Origin: Curtobacterium sp. UNCCL20
Lineage (GTDB): Bacteria > Actinomycetota > Actinomycetes > Actinomycetales > Microbacteriaceae
NCBI RefSeq assembly: GCF_900101675.1
Contig: NZ_FNKG01000001.1
Coordinates: 1,595,378 to 1,659,377 of the forward strand
Reading direction: 5' to 3'
Length of the DNA: 64,000 bases
The position numbers and the translations under genes are program-made. Below, piece after piece: positions 54,870 to 64,000 of this stretch; the first letter of the stretch is position 1, and every line of letters begins with the position of its first letter. The notes under the pieces are model-generated. The model worked only from the letters and a program-made list of their open reading frames with translations. It was not told the DNA's origin and made no database searches.

Positions 54870-56222
54870 ATGACACAACAGGACACCGGCGGCCCCGCGT
54901 CGGCGACACGGTTCTTCGACTGGATCCGGGGCATCCAGGTCACGCGTTCCGACGACCGCTGGCTCGCCGGCGTCTGCGGCGCCGTCGCCGAGCGGACCGG
55001 ACTCGACCCGCTCGTCGTGCGCGGTGTCGCGCTCGTCGTCGCCCTGCTCGGCGGCCCGGTGTTCCTCGTCTACGCCGCCGGGTGGGCGCTCCTGCCGGAC
55101 TCCTCCGGTCGCATCCACGCGGAGCGCATGCTGCGTGGCGTGGTCGACCCCGCCCTCATCGCGATCGGCGTCCTCGTCGTGCTGACGTTCGTGCCGGCCG
55201 TGCAGGGCATCTGGTGGCAGGGCGTCCCGGTCGCGTGGGGGATGCCCGACTGGCTGTCGGCCACCCTCGGCACCGCATGGACCATCGCCCTCGTCGGCGG
55301 TGTGGTGTGGCTGACCGTCGTCCTCGCCCGCCGCGGCACCCTCCGGCCCGATGGCACCGACCCCGCGGCCACCCGCGCACCGTCGACGGCGGACGGCACC
55401 GCCTCGGGTCCGGGCGCCGGCACGGCCGGAACTGCAGGGTCCACGGCGGACGCGGGGCGCGCCTCCTGGCAGTGGAACCCGACGGCCAGTCCTGCCGACC
55501 GGCACCGCGCGCACGTCGAGCGGATGCGTGCCGAACGGGAACGCGCTGCGGAGCGGCGCGCACGGTGGGCGGAGCGCCAGCCCGGCGCCGGGTTCGTCGC
55601 GGTGAGTCTCGGACTCGCGCTGGTCGCGGGGGCCCTCGTCGCGGTCTGGGCCCAGCAGACGGGCCTGCCCGTCGCGTTGCTCGGGATCGCCGCTGCGGTC
55701 GCCGTGCTCGCCGTCGCGACGATCGTCGCCGGCATCCGGGGACGCGAGAGCGGGGGACTCGGGCTCTTCTCGACCATCGGTGTCGTCGCCCTCGTCATCA
55801 CCGGCGTGCTGCCCGCGGGGACCCAGGTGAGCGTCATCGGCGGGACCACCTGGCGGGTCGACGACGTCGGCCGCGGCGCCGAACGGGACTACGCGATGGT
55901 CGTCGGCGGCCCCACGCTCGACCTGCGCTCGCTCGACGAGGCCGACGGCGGCGGACGGGTGGACCTCTGGCTCGGTGCTGGCGGCGCCACCGTGCAGCTG
56001 CCGACCGACGCCCCGGTGCGGGTCGAGGTGAGCGGCGTCGGGTACGGCGTCGACCTCGACCCGGGGGACGACTCCGACGACGGGCTGGGCGGCTTCCTCG
56101 GCACCACCACCGTCGAGAACCGGGCGGCCCGCTCCGCGAGCGCCGCCGACACCACGACCGTGCACGTCTGGGTCCTCGGCGGGGGCGTCGACGTCCCGCG
56201 CGCCGTGCCCGTCGACCAGTGA
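54870..56222 (+). CDS. PspC-domain multi-spanning membrane protein
   Basis: 450 residues from ATG 54870 (ATG 54858 is an in-frame alternative; CACGAT at 54854 is a possible -10). The PspC domain is VTRSDDRWLAGVCGAVAERTGLDPLVVRGVALVVALLGG. More membrane segments, an Ala/Thr/Gly loop and an Arg-rich helix (HVERMRAERERAAERRARWAERQ) follow. The C-terminal ~130 residues are beta-rich (RVDLWLGAGGATVQLPTDAPVRVEVSG), like LiaF-type domains. It is divergent from the kinase/regulator pair and may modulate it, as EsrI does in the Corynebacterium EsrISR system. Confidence 0.88.
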   Translation: MTQQDTGGPASATRFFDWIRGIQVTRSDDRWLAGVCGAVAERTGLDPLVVRGVALVVALLGGPVFLVYAAGWALLPDSSGRIHAERMLRGVVDPALIAIGVLVVLTFVPAVQGIWWQGVPVAWGMPDWLSATLGTAWTIALVGGVVWLTVVLARRGTLRPDGTDPAATRAPSTADGTASGPGAGTAGTAGSTADAGRASWQWNPTASPADRHRAHVERMRAERERAAERRARWAERQPGAGFVAVSLGLALVAGALVAVWAQQTGLPVALLGIAAAVAVLAVATIVAGIRGRESGGLGLFSTIGVVALVITGVLPAGTQVSVIGGTTWRVDDVGRGAERDYAMVVGGPTLDLRSLDEADGGGRVDLWLGAGGATVQLPTDAPVRVEVSGVGYGVDLDPGDDSDDGLGGFLGTTTVENRAARSASAADTTTVHVWVLGGGVDVPRAVPVDQ

Positions 56223-56233
56223 GGAACGCGACC

Positions 56234-56539
56234 ATGTCGAACGACGAGACCACCCCGATCCCGGACCCTGCGTCCACGACCGCTGCCGCCGCCACCACCC
56301 CGGCGGCTGGTCCCGATCCCGCTGCGGTCCCCGTGCCCGCCGCCCGTGCGCGCCGCTCGCCGCGGTTCGGCACCGTCTTCTGGGGTGTCGTGCTCCTGGT
56401 GTTCGCCGCGACGATGGCGGTGAGCGCGCTGCCCTGGTTCTCGGTCGACCCGGTCACGCTGCTCCTCGGGGCGTGCATCGCCGCGGGCGTGCTGCTCGTG
56501 GTGGCGGGTGTCGCCGCCGTCGTCGCCCGGCGGGGGTGA
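56234..56539 (+). CDS. Small two-helix membrane protein
   Basis: 101 residues. An Ala/Pro/Thr-rich N-terminal 45 residues precede two membrane segments (FGTVFWGVVLLVFAATMAVSAL and LLLGACIAAGVLLVVAGVAAVVA). GAGGAACGCGACC precedes the ATG, 11 bases after the PspC gene, so the two are co-transcribed. The function is unknown; it may be an accessory part of the envelope-stress module. Confidence 0.8.
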   Translation: MSNDETTPIPDPASTTAAAATTPAAGPDPAAVPVPAARARRSPRFGTVFWGVVLLVFAATMAVSALPWFSVDPVTLLLGACIAAGVLLVVAGVAAVVARRG

Positions 56540-56595
56540 CGCCACCGGCCGGTCCGATCGCCGTCCGGGTGCAGCACAGCGACACCCGGACGGCT

Positions 56596-56601
56596 TACGA
56601 T
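56596..56601 (+). promoter_or_regulatory. -10 element of a leaderless promoter
   Basis: TACGAT, 7-base spacer CGACTCC, GTG at 56609. Confidence 0.6.
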
Positions 56602-56608
56602 CGACTCC

Positions 56609-58594
56609 GTGACCGCGACAGACGCCGAGCGGGCCGCGGAACACGACGCGACCGAGCCATCCCTCGACCGCAGCACCCGTGTCCGCCGCTGGATGCTGCA
56701 CGGCGCCGACCAGGGCGCCTCGCACCAGGGACCGCACCAGGTCGAGGTCGAGAAGACGCACTCGTGGTGGCGCGTGATGTGCCTCACCGGCGTCGACTAC
56801 TTCTCCACCCTCGGCTACCAGCCCGCCATCGCTGCCCTCGCCGCCGGGCTCCTGTCGCCGATCGCCACGATCGTCCTCGTGCTCGTCACCCTGTTCGGGG
56901 CGCTGCCGGTCTACCGTCGGGTGGCGCAGGACAGCTTCCGCGGTGCCGGGTCGATCATGATGCTCGAGAAGCTGCTGCCCTGGTGGGCGGGCAAGCTGTT
57001 CGTGCTCGTGCTGCTCGGGTTCGCGGTGACGGACTTCATGATCACGATGACCCTGTCGGCGGCGGACGCCACGGCGCACATCGCCGAGAACCCGTACACG
57101 CCGCACTGGTTCACCGAGATCCCCGTCCCGCTCACGCTCGCGCTGCTGCTCCTGCTCGGCATCGTGTTCCTCCGCGGCTTCAAGGAGGCGATCGGCATCG
57201 CGGTGGTGCTCGTCGGCGTGTTCCTGGCGCTCAACGCGATCGTCGTCGTGGTCTCCCTCTGGCACGTGTTCGAGCACCCGACGGTGGCGAGCGACTGGTG
57301 GGGTGGCCTGACCGCGCAGCACAGCAACCCGCTCGTGATGGTCGGCATCGCGCTGCTCGTCTTCCCGAAGCTCGCGCTCGGTCTGTCCGGCTTCGAGACC
57401 GGTGTGGCCGTGATGCCCCAGGTGCGCGGCGACGCCTCCGACGAGACGAGCGCGCGGCCCGAGGGTCGGATCCGCGGGACGAAGCGCCTGCTGACGGTCG
57501 CGGCGATCATCATGAGCACGTTCCTCATCACGTCGTCGATCGTCACGACGTTCCTCATCCCGCAGCGCGAGTTCCAGCCCGGCGGCGGCGCGAACGGGCG
57601 TGCCCTGGCGTACCTGGCGCACGAGTACCTCGGCGGCGTGTTCGGCTCCGTCTACGACTTCTCCACCGTGGCGATCCTGTGGTTCGCCGGTGCGAGCGCG
57701 ATGGCGGGTCTGCTGAACCTCGTGCCACGCTTCCTGCCGCGGTACGGCATGGCGCCGCAGTGGGCGCGGGCCACCCGGCCGCTCGTCATCATCTTCACGC
57801 TCATCGCGTTCGTGATCACGATCATCTTCGACGCCAACGTGGACGCCCAGGGCGGCGCGTACGCCACCGGCGTGCTCGTGCTCATCACGAGCGCCGCGGT
57901 CGCGGTGACGCTGTCCGCGCGGCGGAAGCAGCAGAAGAAGCGGACCATCGCGTTCGGCGTGATCTCGGTCGTGTTCGTCTACACCACCATCGCGAACGTC
58001 ATCGAGCGGCCCGACGGCGTCCGGATCGCCGCGGTGTTCATCGTCGCGATCGTGGTCGTGTCGCTCATCTCGCGCGTCCGGCGCTCGTTCGAGCTCCGCG
58101 CGTCGTCGATCGAGCTGGACGCCACCGCCCGGCAGTTCGTCGAGGCCGACGCCGACCAGTTCAGCTCGGTCTGCATCATCGCCAACGAGCCCGGAGCCGG
58201 CACCGCCGCGGCGTACCGTTCCAAGGGGCGCGAGGAGCGCCGCGACTCGGGCATCCCGGCTCGGGTGCCGACGATGTTCCTCGAGGTGCTGCCGGCCGAC
58301 TCCTCCGACTTCGAGGAGGACCTGGTCGTCGAGGGCCACGTCATCCACGGGTTCCGCGTGCTCAAGGTCCGCTCCGGGAACGTTCCGAACACCATCGCGT
58401 CGACGCTCCTGGCGATCCGGGACATCGCCGGCGTCGTCCCGAGCGTCTACTTCGAGTGGAACGAGGGCAGCCCGATCCGGAACGCGATCCGCTTCGTGTT
58501 CACCGGCGCGGGGGACGTCGCCCCGGTGACGCGCGAGGTCCTCCGTGAGGCCGAGCCCGACGTGAACCGCCGCCCGAGCGTGCACGTGTCGTGA
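56609..58594 (+). CDS. APC-superfamily transporter, KimA-like potassium importer candidate
   Basis: 661 residues with about 12 membrane segments and a ~170-residue soluble C-terminal domain. [15 protein letters not shown] puts Asp63 and Tyr70 seven residues apart, and [11 protein letters not shown] gives Asp142, Thr146 and Ser150. These spacings match the potassium-site residues I recall for Bacillus KimA (D36/Y43 and D117/T121/S125), although the tyrosine after the second Asp is Phe here. [17 protein letters not shown] before the first segment is also family-like. It is either a potassium importer or an amino-acid permease. No c-di-AMP riboswitch is visible; the mRNA looks leaderless. Confidence 0.8.
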   Translation: MTATDAERAAEHDATEPSLDRSTRVRRWMLHGADQGASHQGPHQVEVEKTHSWWRVMCLTGVDYFSTLGYQPAIAALAAGLLSPIATIVLVLVTLFGALPVYRRVAQDSFRGAGSIMMLEKLLPWWAGKLFVLVLLGFAVTDFMITMTLSAADATAHIAENPYTPHWFTEIPVPLTLALLLLLGIVFLRGFKEAIGIAVVLVGVFLALNAIVVVVSLWHVFEHPTVASDWWGGLTAQHSNPLVMVGIALLVFPKLALGLSGFETGVAVMPQVRGDASDETSARPEGRIRGTKRLLTVAAIIMSTFLITSSIVTTFLIPQREFQPGGGANGRALAYLAHEYLGGVFGSVYDFSTVAILWFAGASAMAGLLNLVPRFLPRYGMAPQWARATRPLVIIFTLIAFVITIIFDANVDAQGGAYATGVLVLITSAAVAVTLSARRKQQKKRTIAFGVISVVFVYTTIANVIERPDGVRIAAVFIVAIVVVSLISRVRRSFELRASSIELDATARQFVEADADQFSSVCIIANEPGAGTAAAYRSKGREERRDSGIPARVPTMFLEVLPADSSDFEEDLVVEGHVIHGFRVLKVRSGNVPNTIASTLLAIRDIAGVVPSVYFEWNEGSPIRNAIRFVFTGAGDVAPVTREVLREAEPDVNRRPSVHVS

Positions 58595-59538
58595 CGGACG
58601 GCGCGGCCAGGCCGGTCGGCGGGCTCGTCGCGGTCGTCGTCGCGGCGGCCGTGTGGGGCACCACCGGGACGGCGACGCACTTCGCCCCCGGCGTCCCCGC
58701 CTTCGTGTTCGGCGCGGTGACGTTCGGCCTCGGCGGCCTCGTCCTCGCCGCCGTCGCGGGTCGCGGGACAGCCCGGGCGATCGCTCGGCGCGCCACCCGT
58801 GGATGGGTGCTCCTCGGCGCGGCGTCGCTCGTCGTCTACGCGGTCGCCTTCTACGCCGCGCTCGCCGACGCGGGGGTCGCGCTCGGCACCACGATCGCGA
58901 TCGGGTCGTCGCCGGTCTTCGCCGGCCTGGTCGAGTGGGTGTCGGACAGGAGGCGCGTCACCCCCGGGTGGGTCGTCGCCACCCTGGTGAGCGTGGTCGG
59001 CATGGTCGTCGTGACGCTGGCACGGTCCGAGGGATCCGGTCCCGAGGGGTCGCTGGCGCTCGGGCTCGGCAGTGCGCTCCTCGCCGGACTGACCTACGCG
59101 CTGTACTCGTGGGCGGTCGCGCGCGGGATGCAGGCATCGGTCGTGTCCGTCCCGGGAGGGCCGGGCGCCGAGATCGCCGCGCGGGACCGACCGGGCGGCC
59201 GCGGGGTGGTCGGCGCGGTGTTCGGGCTCGCTGCGCTCCCGCTCGTGGTGCTCGCCGTCGTCGGGGGCCACCAGTTCCTCGGGGTCGCCGCGCACTGGCC
59301 GGTGTTCCTGTACCTGGCGCTCGTGCCGACGGTGCTCGGGCACTCGCTGTACGCCGTCGGGCTGCGGAGCGTCAGCGCCTCGGTCGCGACGCTGCTGTCG
59401 CTGTTCGAGCCCGTCGTGGCCGCGGTGCTCGCCGTCGTGGTGGTGGGGGAGCACCTCGGTGTGGTCGGCTGGGTCGGCATCGGGCTGGTGGTCGTCGGGC
59501 TGGCGGTGCTGGCGGTGCCCGGGCGCGGGCGGCGGTAG
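58591..59538 (+). CDS. EamA/DMT-family transporter
   Basis: 315 residues, GTG start overlapping the upstream stop (GTGA). Ten membrane segments form two EamA repeats ([31 protein letters not shown] and [45 protein letters not shown]). It exports an amino acid or other small metabolite; the substrate is unknown. The stop is followed at once by heptamer tandem repeats. Co-translation with the KimA-like gene may only reflect compact packing. Confidence 0.88.
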   Translation: MTDGAARPVGGLVAVVVAAAVWGTTGTATHFAPGVPAFVFGAVTFGLGGLVLAAVAGRGTARAIARRATRGWVLLGAASLVVYAVAFYAALADAGVALGTTIAIGSSPVFAGLVEWVSDRRRVTPGWVVATLVSVVGMVVVTLARSEGSGPEGSLALGLGSALLAGLTYALYSWAVARGMQASVVSVPGGPGAEIAARDRPGGRGVVGAVFGLAALPLVVLAVVGGHQFLGVAAHWPVFLYLALVPTVLGHSLYAVGLRSVSASVATLLSLFEPVVAAVLAVVVVGEHLGVVGWVGIGLVVVGLAVLAVPGRGRR

Positions 59539-59543
59539 TCCGG

Positions 59544-59628
59544 GCTCGCTGCTCGCTGCTCGCTGCTCGCTGCTCGCTGCTCGCTGCTCGCTGCTCGCGC
59601 GCTACTCGCTACTCGCTACTCGCTACTC
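59544..59628. repeat. Heptanucleotide tandem repeats (two variants)
   Basis: GCTCGCT is repeated seven times in perfect register (59544-59592). After an 8-base junction GCTACTC is repeated four times (59601-59628). The second block runs into the end of the acyl-CoA ligase gene and supplies its stop codon. It is a candidate length-variable locus. Confidence 0.9.
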
Positions 59629-61305
59629 GCCGAGGATCTGGTCGCGCACCTTCCGCCGCAGCACCTTGCCGATCATCGAGCGGGGGAGGTCCTCGACCAC
59701 GACGACCCGACGCGGCACCTTGTACGCCGCCAGCTGCTCGCGCGACCATGCCCGGAGCGCCTCGGGGTCGAAGGTCCCCGGGTCCTTCGGGACGACCGCG
59801 GCGACGACCTGCTCGTTGCCGGCCTGGGTGATCCCGACCACCGCGACCTCGCGGACGCTGGGGTGCTTCAGGAGGGCGTCCTCGACCTCGGACGGCGAGA
59901 CGTTGAACCCGCCGGTGATGATGAGCTCCTTGAGCCGGTCGACGATCTTGACGTACCCGTCGGCGTCGATCGACACGATGTCCCCGGTGCGGAACCAGCC
60001 GTCGGGCGTGAAGACCTCGTCGGTCGCCTCGGCCTTGCCCCAGTACCCGCGGAACACCTGGGGACCGCGCACCTGCAGCTCGCCGGCCTCGTCGGTGCCG
60101 AGCACCTTCGAGCCGTCGTCCGGGTCCACCACGCGCGCCTCGGTGGAGGACAGCGGGAGGCCGATCGCGCCGAGCCGGCGGTTCGGCGAGACGGGGTTCG
60201 CCATGAGCACGGGGGAGCACTCGGACAGGCCGTAGCCCTCGACCAGGTAGCCGCCGGTCCGGGCCTCCCACGGTTCGACGACGTCCTGTGAGAGGGGCAT
60301 CGCACCGGAGATCCCGATCTCGATGCCCTCGAGCGACACCCCCGCCGAGTCGGCCGCGTGCTGCAGCCGGGTGTAGATCGGCGGGACGGCCGGCAGGAAC
60401 GTCGGCGGGTGCTTCCGCATCGCCTTGAGGACGAGGGCGGGATCGAACGCCGGGAACAGCACGAGCCGCGAGGCCATGCTCATCGCGAAGGTCAGGCAGA
60501 GCGTGAGCCCGTACGCGTGGAACATCGGCAGCACGGCGTAGACGACGTTGTCGCCGCGGCGGATCTGCGGCACCCAGAGGCGGGCCTGCGTCGCGTTCGC
60601 GAGCAGGTTGCGGTGGCTGAGGACGGCACCCTTCGGGACACCGGTCGTGCCGGATGTGTACTGGATGAGCGCGATGTCGTCGGTGCCGGGGCGCGGGTGG
60701 CGCTTCGACAGCTTCCGGGTCGACGCCAGGTCGTCCCACTTGACCGTGCCGCGCACCTTCGTGGTCAGCTTCGCGCGGGACTCCCGCGCCTTGGCGACCG
60801 GCAGGGCCAGGGCGAGCCGGGTGCTGCGGGGCATTGCGCGGGTGAGGTCGACCGACACGATCGCGTCGAGCGCCACGTCGGCGGGGAAGTCCTGCAGCGT
60901 CGCGACGGACTTGTCCCACGCGATCGCGACCTTCGCGCCGTGGTCCTCGAACTGGTGCCGGAGTTCGCGCGGCGTGTAGAGCGGGTTGTGCTCGACGACG
61001 ATCCCGCCGAGCCGGAGCACCGCGTAGAACGCGACGATGTGCTGCGGGCAGTTCGGCAGGACGATCGCCACCCGGTCCCCGGCGGAGACACCGAGTTTCC
61101 GGAGACCGTTCGCCGCACGGAGGATCTGCTCCTCGAGCTCGGCGTAGGTGGTCGTCCGCCCGAAGAACTCGAGCGCGACCTTCCCCGGGAAGCGCCTGGC
61201 CGACTCCTCCACGATGTCGGCGAGGGAACCCGTGGGCTCCTCGATGTCGTGCGGGACCCCCGGGGCGTACGAGGCAAGCCAGGGACGAGGCGTGTCGATG
61301 CTCAC
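59623..61305 (-). CDS. Long-chain fatty-acid--CoA ligase (FadD type)
   Basis: 560 residues from GTG 61305, fixed by TAGGTT 7 bases upstream. The adenylate-forming signature IQYTSGTTGVPKGAVLSH, VEGYGLSECSPVLM, GEL-QVRGPQVFRGYWGK, GWFRTGDIVSIDADGYVKIVDRLKELIITGGFNVSP and the final catalytic lysine in GKVLRRKVRDQ are all present. It activates fatty acids as acyl-AMP and then acyl-CoA for lipid synthesis or beta-oxidation. The last codons (Gly-Glu-stop) fall inside the GCTACTC heptamer array. Confidence 0.93.
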   Translation of the reverse strand: MSIDTPRPWLASYAPGVPHDIEEPTGSLADIVEESARRFPGKVALEFFGRTTTYAELEEQILRAANGLRKLGVSAGDRVAIVLPNCPQHIVAFYAVLRLGGIVVEHNPLYTPRELRHQFEDHGAKVAIAWDKSVATLQDFPADVALDAIVSVDLTRAMPRSTRLALALPVAKARESRAKLTTKVRGTVKWDDLASTRKLSKRHPRPGTDDIALIQYTSGTTGVPKGAVLSHRNLLANATQARLWVPQIRRGDNVVYAVLPMFHAYGLTLCLTFAMSMASRLVLFPAFDPALVLKAMRKHPPTFLPAVPPIYTRLQHAADSAGVSLEGIEIGISGAMPLSQDVVEPWEARTGGYLVEGYGLSECSPVLMANPVSPNRRLGAIGLPLSSTEARVVDPDDGSKVLGTDEAGELQVRGPQVFRGYWGKAEATDEVFTPDGWFRTGDIVSIDADGYVKIVDRLKELIITGGFNVSPSEVEDALLKHPSVREVAVVGITQAGNEQVVAAVVPKDPGTFDPEALRAWSREQLAAYKVPRRVVVVEDLPRSMIGKVLRRKVRDQILGE

Positions 61306-61312
61306 GCCACCC

Positions 61313-61318
61313 AACCTA
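61313..61318 (-). promoter_or_regulatory. -10 element of the leaderless acyl-CoA ligase promoter
   Basis: TAGGTT on the minus strand, 7-base spacer, GTG at 61305. Confidence 0.6.
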
Positions 61319-61432
61319 GCGGGCCGCCCGGGCAGCGGCTGGGAGGCGTCGCGGTCTCGGCACACCGGTCATCGCTCGCGACGCCGATCACCCGGTGCAC
61401 ACGATGCCGAGCGCGTTGTCAGGGGCACGACG

Positions 61433-61438
61433 GACGAT
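61433..61438 (+). promoter_or_regulatory. Possible -10 element of the DUF2236 gene
   Basis: GACGAT, 6-base spacer GGCGGC, ATG at 61445; the first base departs from TAnnnT. Confidence 0.4.
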
Positions 61439-61444
61439 GGCGGC

Positions 61445-62395
61445 ATGCCCTCCGTCGCGGACGCCTTCCGATCCCGCCTCAACGACACCTTCACCGGCGG
61501 CGCCACCGAGCGCCCCGCGTGGATCGACGAGCTCGAACAGGGCTCCGACGCGGGGTTCTTCGGCCCCGGCTCCGCCACCTGGTCCGTGCACGGCGGCAAG
61601 CAGACCACGCTCGCGGGCGTCCGTGCACTCCTCGTCCAGGCGCTCCACCCCGGGGCACTGGCAGGCGTCGCCGACCACTCCCGCTACCGTGAGGACCCGT
61701 TCGGTCGCCTCGCCGGCACGATCCGCTGGATCTACACGGTCTCGCACGGCGACACCGCGGCGGCGACGAGCGCCAGTCAGTGGGTCCGGAAGCTGCACGA
61801 GCGCGTCCGCGGCGAGTACGTCGACGGACACGGGGTCACCCGGCCGTACGCGGCGAACGACGTCGACCTCGCCCGCTGGGTGCACCTCGCCTTCACGGAC
61901 GCCTTCCTCCGGAGCGCGCAGCTCTGGGGTGAGCCGATCCCCGGCGGCCCGGACGCCTACGTCCGCGAGTGGGCGATCGCCGGACGGCTGATGGGCGTCG
62001 AGGACGCCCCCGAGTCCGACGCGGAGCTCCGCGCCCAGATGAACGGGTACCTCGACCGCGGCGAACTCGCGGTCACCGCCCGCACCAAGGACGTCGTCCG
62101 GTTCATCAAGAACCCGCCGGTCGCCCGCCTGCTCCGGCCCGGCTACCGTGCGCTGTTCGACGGTGCGGTCGCGTCGCTCGACCCCCGGCACCGCTCGATG
62201 CTCGGCCTGCGGACCCCGGCGGTCGGCCCGGTCGAGTTCCCGGTCCGGCGGACCGCGGGACTCGTGATGGACGGGATCGGCGCGGTCCTCGGACACCAGC
62301 CCGGCACGGAGCGCGCAGCGCTCACGCGCATCGCGCGCCTCCGACGCGGGGACGACGAACGACGTGCATCCGGCGACGTGGGTGCGACCGTGTAG
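61445..62395 (+). CDS. Oxygenase MpaB / DUF2236 family protein
   Basis: 316 residues, no signal peptide. Conserved stretches are LVQALHPGALAGVADHSRYREDPFGRLAGTIRWIYTVSHGD (with the HP and H expected to bind haem or contribute to the site), VHLAFTDAF and LMGVEDAPES. MpaB-family proteins include fungal cleavage enzymes and the latex-clearing protein Lcp; the bacterial DUF2236 members are mostly uncharacterised haem oxygenase candidates. It is divergent from the acyl-CoA ligase, which may hint at a lipid-like substrate. Confidence 0.87.
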   Translation: MPSVADAFRSRLNDTFTGGATERPAWIDELEQGSDAGFFGPGSATWSVHGGKQTTLAGVRALLVQALHPGALAGVADHSRYREDPFGRLAGTIRWIYTVSHGDTAAATSASQWVRKLHERVRGEYVDGHGVTRPYAANDVDLARWVHLAFTDAFLRSAQLWGEPIPGGPDAYVREWAIAGRLMGVEDAPESDAELRAQMNGYLDRGELAVTARTKDVVRFIKNPPVARLLRPGYRALFDGAVASLDPRHRSMLGLRTPAVGPVEFPVRRTAGLVMDGIGAVLGHQPGTERAALTRIARLRRGDDERRASGDVGATV

Positions 62396-62420
62396 CCGTC
62401 ACGAGCGGTGGACGCGACCA

Positions 62421-62472
62421 CTGACGGCCTGGAGGCGCGGTGCCAGCTGGCGCCGCGCCTCCAGGCCGTCAG
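62421..62472. terminator. CTGGAGGCGCG palindrome, full hairpin
   Basis: 24-bp stem (62421-62444 with 62449-62472, loop AGCT) with a single G-U pair, between convergent genes. It is the longest member of the dispersed family here. Confidence 0.65.
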
Positions 62473-62481
62473 CCGGGTGCG

Positions 62482-63548
<1,067 letters not shown>

Positions 63549-63552
<4 letters not shown>

Positions 63553-64000
63553 GCCTTCACTCTGGCATCGCGGCCTGTGACGGCGAGCAGGCGGACCTGC
63601 AGCGGAGCGTCCTCGTCGACGTCGACCGGCGCGGCGTACAGCCCGGTCGCGGCGAGGTCCTCGATCTGCGGCTCGAAGTGCTCCCACACCGCCAGGACGA
63701 GTTCGTCCGGGAGTCGCTCGTCCGATCCGGTCGCCCGGGCGAGGTCCCACGTGTGGATCGTGATGTCGCTCGTCTGCTCGGTGAGGTACTGCGCGGCCGG
63801 GACGACGTCGGTCTGCAGGTGCACGGGCGTGTCCTGCGGTGCGTTCCGCCAGGCATCGGTCGCGGCGGTGGCGAAGCGTTCCCACTCGGTGAGGAGGTCG
63901 TCGCCCACCTCCTCGAGGTCTGCCTCGGCCTGGGCGTAGTCGCAGCCCGTGAGGAGCTTCGGGATCCAGCGCTGCTCGTCCACGACGTGGCGGACGAGGT
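63549..64000 (-). CDS. DinB/MDMPI-like (TIGR03086-type) protein, 5' end cut by window
   Basis: The frame is open to the window edge, reading LVRHVVDEQRWIPKLLTGCDYA, so the GTG at 63983 is an internal codon and the N terminus lies outside. HVVDEQ and IHTWDLARATG supply the histidines of the metal-binding four-helix bundle seen in maleylpyruvate-isomerase-like and mycothiol-dependent enzymes. It is translationally coupled to the aldo/keto reductase. The function is not determined; a mycothiol- or metal-dependent role is possible. Confidence 0.8.

Noticed and set aside
59544-59628. Possible CRISPR or iteron origin
   Set aside because: The unit is seven bases with no spacers, and no replication initiator gene or AT-rich region is near.

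Overview
The window is very GC-rich (roughly 70% or more), densely packed DNA that reads as the chromosome of an actinobacterium of the family Microbacteriaceae, most likely Curtobacterium or a close relative. That assignment is an inference from base composition, actinobacterial gene neighbourhoods (mnmA-ligA-gatCAB, pncB/murI-rph-rdgB, DUF3039, DUF3097) and short GTG/ATG overlaps between operon genes. About 56 protein genes and one tRNA gene can be supported. No phage, transposase or CRISPR array is visible.

Layout. 1-5.7 kb: a cell-wall glycopolymer locus of teichoic-acid type (CDP-alcohol phosphotransferase, GT2, CDP-glycerol glycerophosphotransferase-like enzyme, an ABC export pair and a sugar/alcohol-phosphate nucleotidyltransferase). 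6-9 kb: an ABC ATPase with a long acidic repeat extension and its permease, then a repeat-filled non-coding stretch. 9.5-13.3 kb: DUF3039, pncB, murI-rph-rdgB. 13.3-26.9 kb: DedA, tRNA-Leu(UAG), an MFS transporter, mnmA, ligA, a DUF1023 hydrolase, a bifunctional penicillin-binding protein and gatCAB. 27-31 kb: type III polyketide synthase plus methyltransferase, a GlxA-type regulator, GAPDH. 31-38.2 kb: a ROK-regulated sugar ABC operon with a GH4 glycosidase and a BadF-type kinase. 38.3-41.2 kb: an alcohol dehydrogenase, DUF3097 and an unknown protein. 41.3-48.9 kb: a LacI regulator facing an ABC operon that ends in a fused glycerophosphodiesterase/inositol monophosphatase. 48.9-56.5 kb: AraC/VOC pair, a Gln-rich protein, a DrrAB-type exporter, and a two-component system divergent from a PspC protein. 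56.6-64 kb: a KimA/APC-type transporter, an EamA exporter, an acyl-CoA ligase, DUF2236, an aldo/keto reductase and a truncated DinB/MDMPI-like gene.

The strongest candidate for an undescribed system is 41.3-48.9 kb. A lipoprotein binding protein, two permeases and an ATPase are translationally coupled to one protein carrying a glycerophosphodiester phosphodiesterase domain followed by an inositol monophosphatase domain. A perfect 18-bp LacI-type palindrome lies in front of the operon. The parts fit uptake and stepwise hydrolysis of glycerophosphoinositol or a similar phosphodiester.

Two signals run across the whole window. First, many genes have a TAnnnT-like -10 element exactly 6 or 7 bases before an ATG or GTG, which indicates leaderless mRNAs and fixes many start codons. 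Second, a palindromic repeat with core CTGGAGGCGCG occurs at least seven times as a full hairpin and about ten more times as a half copy. It lies at gene ends and also, in frame, in the N-terminal tails and linkers of proteins.
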